Source: Diphasiastrum complanatum
Lineage: Eukaryota > Streptophyta > Lycopodiopsida > Lycopodiales > Lycopodiaceae
DNA: 64,000 nt
Assembly (NCBI GenBank): GCA_029204225.1
Contig: CM055095.1
Span: 45,621,446-45,685,445, forward strand
Direction: 5' to 3'
Shown: positions 12,441 to 22,879 of the stretch, piece by piece
Layout: every line of letters begins with the position of its first letter
How positions within the stretch are numbered: the first letter of the stretch is position 1
Program-made: the position numbers and the translations under genes
The notes under the pieces: generated by a model
Database searches by the model: none
Seen by the model: the letters and a program-made list of their open reading frames with translations, nothing else
Told to the model about the DNA's origin: nothing

Positions 12441-13185
12441 ATGTTGACATTCCTGAATGGAAATACTTGTCATCAAAAATATCTTCCATAGGGAGACTTA
12501 TATTTGAAACTTATCCCCTGGGATGATTGTCTTCACTTGGTTCTTATTTCAGCATCCTATGTGGTGTCATGTACATCTAATTAAGAAATGCTCTCATGAT
12601 TTACTTGCTTGTTTTGGTCACTATGATCACAATGAACAAACCGTCTTGAGTTCTTTTGATTAGACTTCGTACAACCTCTAAATGTTAACAATGAAAAAAT
12701 TCGTGTGAATAGTCTTTTAATCCCCTCAATATGGCTGTTGCTACTAATGGGTATGAAGAGTTGAAGTGCCATGAAATGATCATGAATTTACTACTCGTTG
12801 ATGCTTAATTTTCATCAATGAGGTCTCCTTTGAAGTGTATTGTTCTTTGTTTAGACCTTTAGTTACACTTCGAATATTTCTGATATAAATGGTATGATGG
12901 GTTTAGTTATATGACTTGGATTAGACCTGTCTGTTAAAGTCTATGTATACTTATTTATGGACGGTAATGCTCTGACAGGTTGAAATTGACAATGCAAAAA
13001 ACATTTTTCTAATAGAAAAAAAGGATGGTGTTCCGATAAGCATTTTGAAAAGGATAATGGCAGATAGTTTTGAACTCTACTATGAAACTAGTCTGGATGT
13101 AATTGTCTACTTTAGTCGTACTTTTGTAATTGTTGACTTTCAAGCACTGATTATACACTGTTAACCTTATAATTTTGTAACTTTG
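12441..13185. other. Stretch without a recognisable gene
   Basis: AT-rich sequence between the tandem units and the third repeat copy. No gene, LTR end or repeat was recognised. Confidence 0.3.
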
Positions 13186-13522
13186 AGTAAAGCTGAAACA
13201 ATGTTCGACTTTTTACTCATGATATGGACAAAATTAGAGTCACCTAACTTGGCAATGACTACTTGTTGCGACATGGATAACAATTGAGAGTATGTGTAGA
13301 CACTCATAGTTCCCACAATAATGTTCCCGTTCTAACACGGTTGTTGTTGTGGATGGATGCAGGTGAGCATATTTTCCTCAACTCGGAGCTTTTGCTGGTT
13401 GTTAGGTTTGGTCAATATGATATCTTTGACTGTGATGACTCTATATGAATTTGATTTACTTTAATATTCATATGTTTGGTATTGTGGTGATAATGTGTAG
13501 TTTTGTTTAGATTTGTTAGGTT

Positions 13523-13535
<13 letters not shown>
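13186..13535 (+). repeat. Direct repeat, copy 2 (pair at 11119-11470)
   Basis: Close match to 11119-11470. It ends in an expanded AC run, after which the two loci share nothing. Confidence 0.8.

Positions 13536-13555
<20 letters not shown>
13525..13555 (+). repeat. (CA)n microsatellite
   Basis: About 15 CA units at the end of the direct repeat. The homologous site at 11460 has only four or five. Confidence 0.9.
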
Positions 13556-13557
<2 letters not shown>

Positions 13558-14032
13558 GCCAAAAACACCCTCCCTCTAAATTAACCCTCCACTAAAACAT
13601 CCCCGCCCTCTAACAAACTTTACAAACCCCAACCTTAAAGTTTGACTCCTAAGCCTAACCCCCAAATTGTAGATGTTAACTATAAATTTCTAACTTAGCA
13701 TGAAACCCTACTTCAAACCATTTATGTTTAGGGTTTGAGGTTTACGTATTATGTCAGATGAATTCCTAATCCTTATCCTTTTACCTTGGCAAATGCAAAA
13801 CATTTTACTTCGATTATACATATGTATTTGCCTATTGTGATGTATTTGCAACCATTATAACATATGTGAATTTGAAGGTTTCACTTTGATTTAATATCAT
13901 GTGAGGCTTTCAACTTCCTTTTGAACAAGCTCAACATCTCTCTCTCTCTCTCTCTAGATTTCTTCCATAAATGTTGGTGTTGTAACAATCGTCGATGTAG
14001 AAATAAAGCTAGACAATATGATTTTTTCATAG
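13556..14032. other. Stretch without a recognisable gene
   Basis: C-rich then AT-rich sequence with a short CT run at 13937-13956. No gene seen. Confidence 0.3.
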
Positions 14033-14297
14033 GTATTGAATTATTAGCCGCAACCCAACCTTTGGCCTCCACCCAAATCATTAGGCACCACCCAACCATT
14101 GGATGCCACCTAACCATTGGCTGCCAACCAAATCAATAGTCGTCCATATAAATTGATCGCCACAAAAAATATTGGTCGCACTCTAAACGTTTGTTTGTCC
14201 AAATCGCCCCCCCGACAAAATATTGTCTGCAACCCAAACTGGCCGCAACCCAATATTGGCATGTCCAAATCGCCCATCAACGACGGGCTCTTCCACT

Positions 14298-14299
<2 letters not shown>
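14033..14299 (+). mobile_element. Helitron-like 3' end
   Basis: Helitrons end in a short hairpin a few bases before CTRR and insert between A and T. Here a 17-nt hairpin at 14272-14288 (GCCCATC, loop, GACGGGC with one mismatch) is followed by 7 nt and CTAG at 14296-14299, then T. The preceding 240 bp hold degenerate repeats of CCGCAACCCAA-T(A/T)TTGGC type, plausible body of a non-autonomous element. No 5' TC end was identified, and no Rep/helicase gene is present. Confidence 0.45.

Positions 14300-14300
<1 letters not shown>

Positions 14301-14333
<33 letters not shown>
14301..14333 (+). repeat. (AC)n microsatellite bracketed by hairpins
   Basis: About 16 AC units start directly after the CTAGT end at 14296-14300. 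A second hairpin, GCCCGTCGATGATGGGC, lies at 14344-14360 on the other side and is almost the reverse complement of the hairpin at 14272-14288. Confidence 0.9.
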
Positions 14334-14334
<1 letters not shown>

Positions 14335-14563
14335 GTTGCTTGTGCCCGTCGATGATGGGCAATGGGCACTTACCCACAATAAGTGTTTATATATTTCTGG
14401 AGGCTGTGTTTTTTTTACCATTTGTTTTTAAACCTATTTAGCTTTTCCTTTTGCAAATGGGTGACATTTTTTGCCGGCAAAGCGTGACATATTTGCCGAC
14501 AAAAAGACATTTTTTTTACGGCACCTCACACATTCTCTCTCTAAAATTGTTTTATACTATATA

Positions 14564-14740
14564 CTAGTTGTGACTGCCCGTCATTGACAGGCAATGGCGT
14601 CTGATCTAGTGACGGCCGAGGAATGGGAAGATGGCTGAATGAGGGAGAAGGTTGGATCGCCTTCTTTTAGTTGTAAGTGCTCGTCGTTGACGGAGGCCGA
14701 TCTAGGTGGCGGCCGATGATTTGGAAGGTACATACGTATA
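14564..14740 (-). mobile_element. Helitron-like 3' end, minus strand
   Basis: On the minus strand a hairpin at 14576-14592 (GCCTGTC, loop AAT, GACGGGC) is followed by 8 nt and CTAG at 14564-14567, then T. The interior at 14680-14735 (GGCCGATCTAGGTGGCGGCC, GATGATTTGGA) is shared nearly word for word with 22826-22858 at the other such locus, which supports one repeat family. Confidence 0.5.
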
Positions 14741-14809
14741 TATGACCTGTATAATAAACACAAAAAAGTCTACGTCAATTCGAAAGTTTACACATGAAAC
14801 TAATAAACA

Positions 14810-15425
<616 letters not shown>

Positions 15426-15649
15426 ACATTAAGCAATGACGAAGCTTGCATTAGACCACATATATCTAAATGAACAACGTTTAGAACATCTTGTGTTGCA
15501 TGCCTATGACTTGATCTAAAAGAAATCCTTTTCTGCCTTCCAAGGATGCAGCTATGATAGACAGAAAGGTCGACTTTGTTGGTTGGATAGTCGAGATCAA
15601 GTGCCAGGGATTGTCTGGACATGTTCGTCGACACAGATATATAATTCAA
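15426..15649 (-). pseudogene. copia GAG-pre-integrase / integrase zinc region, truncated
   Basis: The motif string YHSCILGRQKRISFRSS and then VHLDICGLM correspond to the integrase zinc-binding region and the first catalytic Asp (family: HSDICGP). The frame then enters the GA microsatellite and is lost, so the remaining catalytic residues are absent. Confidence 0.75.
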
Positions 15650-15731
15650 GTGTTTTAATCTATAATGCCAAAGTAATGTTTTATTGACAAGAACAGAGGT
15701 TTTGAGACACTTGTGTCAGAATAACAATGAG

Positions 15732-16103
15732 TCAGTCTATATAAGTATCCATGCCTCTTACCGAGTGCGAGGATCTTACTTGTCCGATCGATAATTCGGC
15801 ACTGATCATAGATTCAAACTCTACTCTATGACCCAAACTAGTAATTCTACTTATTGATAACAGATTCATAGAGAGATTAGGTACATACAAAACATTTGAT
15901 AGTAGTTTGATTTGATCATGTTGGAACTTCAATCTTATAGTGTCTTTACCTTTGATAGTGTGCGTACTATCATCGCCAAGATGAACGAATTTTTTTGTAC
16001 TGTAAGACGAGTGAAAATGCTCACGATGGCTGGTCATATGTTGAGTAACTTCTGAATCCAGAAACCAAGAATTATCGATGTGCACCTTTTGGTCTTTGAC
16101 CAT
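15732..16103 (-). pseudogene. copia protease region with altered active site
   Basis: The frame contains NSWFLDSEVTQHMTSHREHF. The retroviral-type protease site is normally D-S-G-A; here it is D-S-E-V, so the essential glycine is lost. The downstream part (LSNVLYVPNLSMNLLS) matches the usual sequence between protease and integrase. The 123-codon frame ends in a different frame from the next segment. Confidence 0.8.
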
Positions 16104-16915
16104 AAACGCTCATTCTTCCATGTCGATTGTAAGAGATTGAGATGATACTGCGACTATATTCGCCTGTTGATCTAGTTGCTTATTGGCGTTCTTTGTTTTT
16201 AGAATCCTGGATTTCATTTAGTGCATTTTCAATACTTACAAAACATCTTCTTCTTTCATTGTGGATTTGAAAATTGCTCTTGACTTTGTGTCAACTTATG
16301 AATCGATGCGAACTGCTTAGAGCTTTTCTTCTTCTGTTGCTTTGAGCCTTTGTTGACATATAGAGCATGAGATGATAGAATTGAAGAGGTGTCTTGACTT
16401 CTTCGATTCTCTTCCTACAACAACATAGTAATAACTCTAGTGAGAGTTAAATCTGAGTGTGTCGATATGATCAATGTCATAATTGCGTCTTGATGATCCA
16501 ACATCTGCCATGTGCTGCAAGAGATTCTTAAACTACTTAAACGTGATTATGAAGTGAATCACTATTCAACATCTTGAGTGTGAAGAATTCTCTTCTGAGA
16601 TGCAACTTGGAAATCACGTCCCTCACATCATATAGTGAGATCAGAATCCCATACTTCTTTCAAAGTTTGAGCTTAAGATACATGGCTAACCTGAGTATAT
16701 GATATATTGATGAGTATGATAAGCGCAAAAGCTTTACCATCCTTCGATTTTCACTTTGAGTTGGCTGTGTCGTCTTGAAGCTTCAGTTCATCACCTGTGA
16801 CAACATCCCACAACTCGTTGGCGATTAGCAAGGTCTTCATCTTAAATGTTCACAAATAGTAATTGGATCCATTAAGCTTGTCTGCGATGAGACCGACTTT
16901 GTTTTGAGAATCCAT
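16104..16915 (-). pseudogene. copia gag, broken
   Basis: The minus-strand ATG at 16913-16915 opens with MDSQNKVGLIADKLNGSNYY, a typical plant copia Gag start (LNG-NY). The frame then meets many stops (first about 22 codons in, where the family has Trp) but remains recognisable, for example LWDVVTG and KEVWDSDLT, to about 16104. No intact zinc knuckle was seen. Confidence 0.75.
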
Positions 16916-17019
16916 CTGGAAATTAGTTTGTTGATGACTTAAGAATGAAACCATGTGACACTACAATTGGAAATCAATGATTTTATACTGAAATTTGATA
17001 CCACCCTTTTGAAGATTAA

Positions 17020-17126
17020 GAGCAAGTGTGCTCTGATAATAGGTATCATTCTGATACTATGAAAAGTATCAAATATTAGAGCTATGATACCATGAATGAT
17101 ATCAAATAGTATTGCTCTAATACAAT
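17020..17126 (-). promoter_or_regulatory. Three primer-binding-like motifs
   Basis: The plus-strand words GCTCTGATAATA (17030), GCTATGATACCA (17081-17092) and GCTCTAATACAA (17114) are all one to three changes from GCTCTGATACCA, the complement of the initiator-Met primer site. The middle one is best placed to prime copia relic 1. Confidence 0.45.
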
Positions 17127-17318
17127 GATTTAAAAAAAAAAAATGACGAACTATTGAGCACAACAGAATAATCCTTCTACCGATGCATGACTATGCCTAT
17201 CATTAATCAAACAAAGTTATTATGGCAATCGTCACGTTTGATCTTTTAGCAACTTTGAAATCATCAGCGTTAAAGTGATTTCATAGCCAAACAACTACAG
17301 AGTGAGTCAAGAGCTGTT

Positions 17319-17740
17319 CACCGACAAAAAAGAAGATGTTTGCAAGTATTGCAAGCGCACCAACTGTGAGATTCAAGATTGCCGCATACTGAAAGCCAAA
17401 TTCACATTTCAGATCATTAAGATCCAAAATATCCCTTTGATCTTTGGTTAGAAAGACAAGCAAATCACCAATCTTGCCAATGTAAAAAAACCAACATCTA
17501 CACTATGAATGAGAAGAAGAAGATAAGTCCACCGACAAAGAAGAAGATGTTTTGCAAGTATTGCAAGTGCACCAACTGTGAGATTCAAGATTGCCGCATA
17601 CTGAAAGCCAAAAATGTGAAGAATTTCAGATCATTAAGATCCAAAATATCCCTTTGATCTTTGGTTAGAAAGACAAACAAATCACCAATCTTGCCAATGT
17701 AGAAAAACCAACATCTACACTATGAATGAGATGCAAACCC
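17319..17740 (+). repeat. 211-bp tandem duplication
   Basis: Units at about 17319-17529 and 17530-17740 share long words such as GCAAGTATTGCAAG, CCAACTGTGAGATTCAAG and CATCTACACTATGAATGAGA. Divergence is about 5%, so the duplication is young relative to nearby relics. It lies in the presumed 5' LTR of copia relic 1. Confidence 0.9.
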
Positions 17741-17789
17741 TAATAGATCTTGATCAAACGTCAATCAAAACATAAACTAATGTTGTTGT

Positions 17790-17945
17790 CCATACAAAAA
17801 TAGTAAGCTACTGTATTTCACACATGTGGATATGAAAATAACATTTAATGAACATTCTACACATAGAATTGCAAGACATCACAAGTATAGTGCACCAATA
17901 GATAGTAGAACCCAACAGAACCATGTATAAGCATGAATGAGATAA
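17790..17945 (+). repeat. Dispersed repeat (LTR piece), copy 1
   Basis: AAAATAGTAA...GTATTTCACAC(A)TGTGG through CCATGTATAAGCATGAAT recurs at 22432-22570 in the same orientation, and a weaker relative lies at 31060-31170 (TTCACATGTGTGGAATC, AACATTCTACACATAGAA). It is probably a segment of a copia LTR. Confidence 0.75.
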
Positions 17946-18959
17946 GAGAGATAGAATGTCTTCTCTTCCCACGAGTTACATCCTTTTATAATAGGTCCAA
18001 ACCTAAATTCAAACTTTGGTTTTCCTCCATAGTAAAAAGCCTACTATTTTTGTGACTAGATTCAATGTATCTACTACTCAAATTGAATCTCTCCAAAATT
18101 CATGTTCTATAGTTTTCCACACTTTCCAAAAGTTTTTATTCAAATGCTTTTAGACTAATATAACTTTGAAAAGTCAAACTCTAAGTCTAATATGAAAATT
18201 GGCCTCAATTGCCAAATATACAAATATGATGAAAATAATAAAACTAGTTGAAATCTTTCACACTCTCTCTTCAACTAGTTTAAGCATAGACTTTGAAAAC
18301 TATAAAGACCACATGAGTTCCAAGGGCCCAAGGAGAAGTTACAAAGAAAATTGCAAAAAATCTTAAAAGTCAAAAAACGTATTGTAATAATAGTAGCAAA
18401 TACAGTTAATGTCCCAAAACTTTTTCCTAAATGACTTATCTTAAGATTTTTTTTGTTAATATTATAGAGAAATAACCTGTATAATCAGAAAAGGATACCA
18501 ATATAAAGACCTCACCGAGGATCATAACTAGGATGCTGAATTTATAGAACAACAAGGAACCAGATGGTGGACAAACCAACCCAACCAAACCTAAATCGAA
18601 CGGATCTAGCCCCCAAGCTATGGATCAATCTCAATGAGGAATGAAGAATCACTCAAGCAGCATGTAGCTACCAATCATGCAATCAAGCATGCAGTAGTGA
18701 GAGCCCAATAGGTATACCTATACCCTCCAAGGCCCATGCACCACTAGTAGTGCACTGTGACACCTCGCTATAGCCTATCTGGGCTACATCATCCAATTCC
18801 CCTATGACCCACTGATAGACTCATACAAATGCACCATCATGAGTTTAGACCTACAACCATTAATTATGACCTTATACACATAAGGGCCCCAATTTCTTTA
18901 TAGTCACAATTAACTTACGGGTTGTTGGTCTACTGATTCCTAGCGTGGACATGCTACCC
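17946..18959. other. Stretch without a recognisable gene, probable LTR remainder
   Basis: AT-rich to 18480, then mixed. CTAGTTGAAATCTTTCACACTC at 18243 resembles LTR U3 text of neighbouring copia relics in composition only. No boundaries could be set. Confidence 0.3.
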
Positions 18960-18989
18960 GAGACCAGTCGTGGGCATGGCAAAAACATT

Positions 18990-19345
18990 TCGAGTGAAGT
19001 CTTATGCTTCATGAACAAGTCTTTTCCAATGCTTTGGTGAAGATATCAGCTACACATTCCCTTGAGGACACATGTTGAAGCTCCACCTCCTTTGCCATGA
19101 CTTGCTCCCTCACAAAGTGATATGCCACCTCAATATGCTTGCTCCTAGCATGAAAGATATGATTGGTTGCCAACCTTTGGGTTGATAGATTGTCATAAAA
19201 GATAATTGGGCTCTCTGAAAAATCCAGCAAGTAAAGATCCTTGATCATCCTCTTGATCCATACCATCTCCTTTGTGCAATGTGTAAGAGCTTTGTACTCG
19301 GCCTCACTAGATGACAATGAGATAGTGGCTTGTTTCTTCGACATC
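18990..19345 (-). pseudogene. copia RNase H, C-terminal part
   Basis: The frame starts with SKKQATISLSSSEAEY, the standard copia RNase H motif containing a catalytic Glu, continues with YDNLSTQRLA (catalytic Asp region), FHARSKHIEVAYHFVRE and ADIFTKAL, and ends near the family's usual C-terminus. The 5' part between here and RT is frame-shifted. Confidence 0.88.
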
Positions 19346-19507
19346 CATTATATAGCTCCATCACCTATAAAAATAAAATGAGCACTAATGGATTTCCTAT
19401 CAATTATATCTCTAGCATAGTCCGAATTTTGAAAATCCAAACAAGTTAGGTGATGATCCCTCTTACAATATGCCAAAATCTCGAGTTCCAATGATGTACC
19501 TCAAAAC

Positions 19508-20494
19508 TCATTTCCCTAGCTTCCAATGCTCCTCACTAGGATCTTGCATGAATTGGCTCAATCTTCCAACACAATAGCTTAGATCTGGTCTTGTAATGGT
19601 TAGATAAATGAGTGAACCAATTAGCATCCTATAGAGAGTAATGTTCTCGAAGGATATTTTATTACCTCTTATAGTTAGCTTTACATTCGTCTCCATAGGT
19701 GTATCACAAGCTTTTGCATCTACCAAATGAAATCTTTCTAGAATAGAATTAGCATAGTTCTCTTGACAAATGAAAGTAGATTGGGAGGTTCTAATCAATT
19801 CTATTCCTAAAATGTAATGCAAATTACCAAGATCCTGCACCTCAAATTCCTTCTTAAGATCACTCTTGATATCCTCCACATCTTGATTGTCTCCACCACT
19901 TAATATGATATCATCCACATAGATTAGCAAGATGGTAACATCATTTCCAGCAAATCCATAATAAAGTGAATGATCATACTCACTCATAACAAAGCCTTGA
20001 GAGAGTAAAAAAAGTGTTAAGCTTAGCATACCAACTCCTTGGTGTTTGCTTAAGGCCATATAAGCTCTTTTGCAAAAAACACACATGATTTGGCTTTGTA
20101 GGTGAAATGTCCTCGACATCTTGATTGTTTCCACCACTCAAGATGATATCATCCACATAGATTAGCAAGATGGTAACATCATTTCCAACAAACCTTAATA
20201 AAGTGAATGATCATACTCACTCATAACAAAGCCTTGAGAGAGTAAAAAAGTATTAAGCTTAGCATACCAACTTGGTGCTTGCTTAAGGCCATATAAACTC
20301 TTATGTAAAAGACACACATGATTTGGCTTTGTAGATGAAATGTAGCTCTCAGGTTGCTCCATGTACACTTCCTCCTCAAGATCACCATTCAAAAATGCTT
20401 GAAGATACTTTTGGAATGTTTCCCTCATCAAAAATGACATCTCTACCAACAATCACTTTGTTACTAGAAGGAATGTAAACCTTGTAGACTTTAC
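19508..20494 (-). pseudogene. copia reverse transcriptase with internal duplication
   Basis: The frames hold KSLYGLKQ, the active site [10 protein letters not shown], and YRMLIGSLIYLT, in copia order. The segment holding KSLYGLKQ to the YVDD region occurs twice (see the tandem repeat at 19873-20343), so the polymerase core is duplicated and out of frame. Confidence 0.88.
19873..20343 (-). repeat. ~238-bp tandem duplication inside RT
   Basis: 19873-20110 and 20111-20343 are near-identical, each running from CCTC(C/G)ACATCTTGATTGT to TTTGTAG(G/A)TGAAATGT. Both copies encode the YVDD active site on the minus strand. The second is 5 bp shorter. Confidence 0.92.
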
Positions 20495-21167
20495 TCACCT
20501 TACTATATCCAACAAATATACCATTCCTTGAAGATGGATCCTCCTTGCTCCTATCATCAAGAGTATATTGACATAGCATGTGCATCCAAAAGTTTTAAGA
20601 AAGTTGACACTCGGCCTCCTCTTGAATAGCATCTCAAAAGGTGTTCTTCCATCCAAAATAGCACTCGACCACCTATTGCACAAGAAATTAGCACACAACA
20701 AAGCTTGATCCCAAAATGGCTTATCAAGGTTAGCACTTAACCTCATGGCTTTGGCACTTTTACATAAAGTCCTATTCTACCTTTCAACCACTCCATTTTG
20801 TTGTGGGGTCCGGTGTTGTATACTCCCTCTTGATTCCATGCTCACCACAAAAAGCCTTGAACTTGGTAGATATGTACTCACCACCATTGTCACTTCTTAA
20901 GAACTTGATCCTTGTGGAAAATTGGTTCTCCCTTGCATTCTTGAACTTAACAAAGACATCAGATATTTCATCTTTGCTCTTTAGTAGATAGATCCAACAA
21001 AGTCTACCAAACTCATCAATGAAAATTACATACATGTTAGCTCCACTATTGCTAGTTTTAGTAATTCTATGAATATTGTACAACTTGAAAAGGCTTTGTA
21101 GATCTAGATGTAGATCTAGTATAAGGTAGTCTATGTGACTTTGACAAAGCACAAGACTCACAAACAT
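20495..21167 (-). pseudogene. copia integrase
   Basis: The frame at 21167-20784 has FIDEFGRLCWIYLLKSK and LRSDNGGEYIS, which carries the second catalytic Asp of the D,D-35-E triad, then shifts frame at TPDPTTKWSG where the family reads TPRTPQQNG. The C-terminal part continues at 20746-20495 (DKPFWDQALLCANFLCNRW, GRTPFEMLF). The frameshift removes the catalytic Glu region from the frame. Confidence 0.88.
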
Positions 21168-21460
21168 GATTGATACTTTTTAAGGAACTTGGAAGACCAA
21201 TCACAACTTGCTTTCTAACCATTACCTCCAATGACTTGAAGTTGAGCTTGCCCATCCTTTTATGCCAAACCTTTTGAATAGGTATTTGCTCACTTGCCAC
21301 AATTCCAACTTGGTTAGCAATAACACAAGCACCTAGTTTGAACAATTTCCCTTGCCTTTTACCATTTGCAATCAAGATGTCCTTCCTTTTGATCATGCAA
21401 TCATCTCCATCAAACTCAACTTAGCAATTGACTCACACTAAGTAAATTCTTGGTAATAGA
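21067..21460 (-). pseudogene. copia GAG-pre-integrase segment
   Basis: It contains GKRQGKLFKLGACV, VWHKRMGKLNFKSL and NHVCESCALSKSHRLPY, the His/Cys zinc region before the integrase core. A frame break near 21100 separates it from the core. Confidence 0.85.
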
Positions 21461-21559
21461 TGGAATGAACAAAACATCCTCCAAATGAACATCCTATTGG
21501 TAGAGAGAGAAATAGGAATTGTGCCAATCCCTTGATTGCACACTCACCATCATTGGCCT

Positions 21560-22431
21560 TGTAGATCATACTCTTGTCATCTCCATATGCCAACAAAGAA
21601 GTGAAAAGTCATGTGTGAACTTGCTCCACTATTAATCCACCATGGATCTAGATCTCCATCATTAGCAAGCATACATGAAGACATTTCAAAAGCATCATCA
21701 TTTGCATCTTGAACATCCAAATCATCCTCATCAAGAGTAAGATTACCTTGCTTGTCTCCTTGATCTCTCTTTTTCTTGTAGCACTCAATTGCAAAGTGTC
21801 ATTTGATGTCACAATAGAAGCACTTGAGCTTTGATCTATCTTTCTTTTTACCATTTGAAGAAGCCTCCCTTGATCTTGCCCTTTAGACCACAAGTGCTAT
21901 TGTTTTTGCCCTTGATGAACATAGCCTCCTCTTGAACTTGAGATGTTGATGTAGATCCACCTCTTGCTTGAAGCCTATATTCTTCATTGATCAAGATTTC
22001 TTGAAGATCCATCAAACTTGGCAAAGTTCTTTGAATGGAAAGACTTTGTACAATGTTAGCATGAGCATCCAACAAACCATTAAGAATCACTTGAACAAGA
22101 TCTCAGTCCTTAATGCTCTCATCAATACAAGATAGCTCATCATTCACTCTCAAAATGAAAACATTTGGACTCTCTTCATTCTTTTGAAAAGATTAAAATA
22201 TTTGTCTTCTTAGAGTCAACACTCTAGAAGTAGACTTTGACTCATAAAGCTTCCTCAAAGGTTTCCAAGCCTCACTTGATGAAGTGCACTTACCCACTTC
22301 CTTGAGAAGTTCATTGGTAACATCATTTTAATCATGTGTAAAGCCCTTTTGGCCCTCTTGTCATACCTCAGTTGATCTTGTTGTGTTGTTGGCCTCTCTT
22401 CCAATTCTACAACAATGTCCAAAACATCATA
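21560..22431 (-). pseudogene. copia gag and protease, active-site Asp changed
   Basis: Gag fragments include NELLKE-like and LLDAHANIVQSLSIQRTLPS text and LQARGGSTSTSQVQEEAMF. The zinc knuckle reads CFYCDIK-stop-HFAIEC, with a stop replacing Gly. The protease reads WWINSGASSHMT: the catalytic Asp codon is AAT (Asn) rather than GAT, unlike relic 4 in this window, which keeps WWIDSGASSHMT. Confidence 0.85.
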
Positions 22432-22570
22432 AAAATAGTAAATTATTGTATTTCACACACGTGGATCTAAAAGTAGCATTTAATGAACATTCTACTCATA
22501 GAATTGTAAAATATCATAAGTATAGTGCACTAATGGATAGTAAAACTCAATAGAACCATGTATAAGCATG
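22432..22570 (+). repeat. Dispersed repeat (LTR piece), copy 2
   Basis: Second copy of the 17790-17945 repeat. It starts exactly where copia relic 2 loses its gag and ends where the Helitron-like motif TGTGCCCGTC begins. Confidence 0.75.
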
Positions 22571-22601
22571 AATTGTGCCCGTCAATGATGGGCGGCCGAT
22601 G

Positions 22602-22602
<1 letters not shown>

Positions 22603-22641
<39 letters not shown>
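22603..22641 (+). repeat. (TG)n microsatellite
   Basis: About 19 TG units directly after GGCCGATGA. Confidence 0.95.
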
Positions 22642-22642
<1 letters not shown>

Positions 22643-22666
22643 GGGGGGGAAGGGAGGGTATGACCG

Positions 22667-22790
<124 letters not shown>

Positions 22791-22879
22791 TAGTAAAGAG
22801 TGCTCGTTGTTGACGGGCAATGGAGGAGGCCGATCTAGGTGGCGGCCGATGATTTGGATGATGGCCAATCTCGCACATC

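Larger units (their letters stand above)
15426..17092 (-). mobile_element. Ty1/copia relic 1 (gag, protease, start of integrase)
   Basis: Minus-strand order from 16915: gag, protease, GAG-pre-integrase. The element stops at the (GA)n tract at ~15420, so integrase core, RT and RNase H are gone. A primer-binding-like site lies upstream at 17081-17092. The downstream (rightward) sequence to about 18500 probably includes its 5' LTR. Confidence 0.8.
18960..22431 (-). mobile_element. Ty1/copia relic 2
   Basis: Right-to-left order: gag (22431-21840), zinc knuckle and protease (21830-21560), GAG-pre-integrase (21460-21067), integrase (21167-20495), RT (20452-19508) and RNase H (19345-18990). The gag is cut at 22431 by a repeat that also occurs at 17790. 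It belongs to the same family as copia relics 3, 4 and 6 in this window. Several frameshifts and an internal RT duplication make it non-functional. Confidence 0.9.

Noticed and set aside
13556-13740. Telomere-like repeats (AAACCCT words)
   Set aside because: Only isolated AAACCCTA or TTTAGGG words, no tandem array.
17281-17463. Small membrane protein (hydrophobic 60-codon minus frame)
   Set aside because: The frame lies in a tandemly duplicated LTR-like region and is broken in the second unit.
17790-22570. The repeats at 17790 and 22432 as the two LTRs of copia relic 2
   Set aside because: Gag text continues to 22431 with no leader or primer site before the right repeat, so the right copy is not a normally placed 5' LTR of that element.
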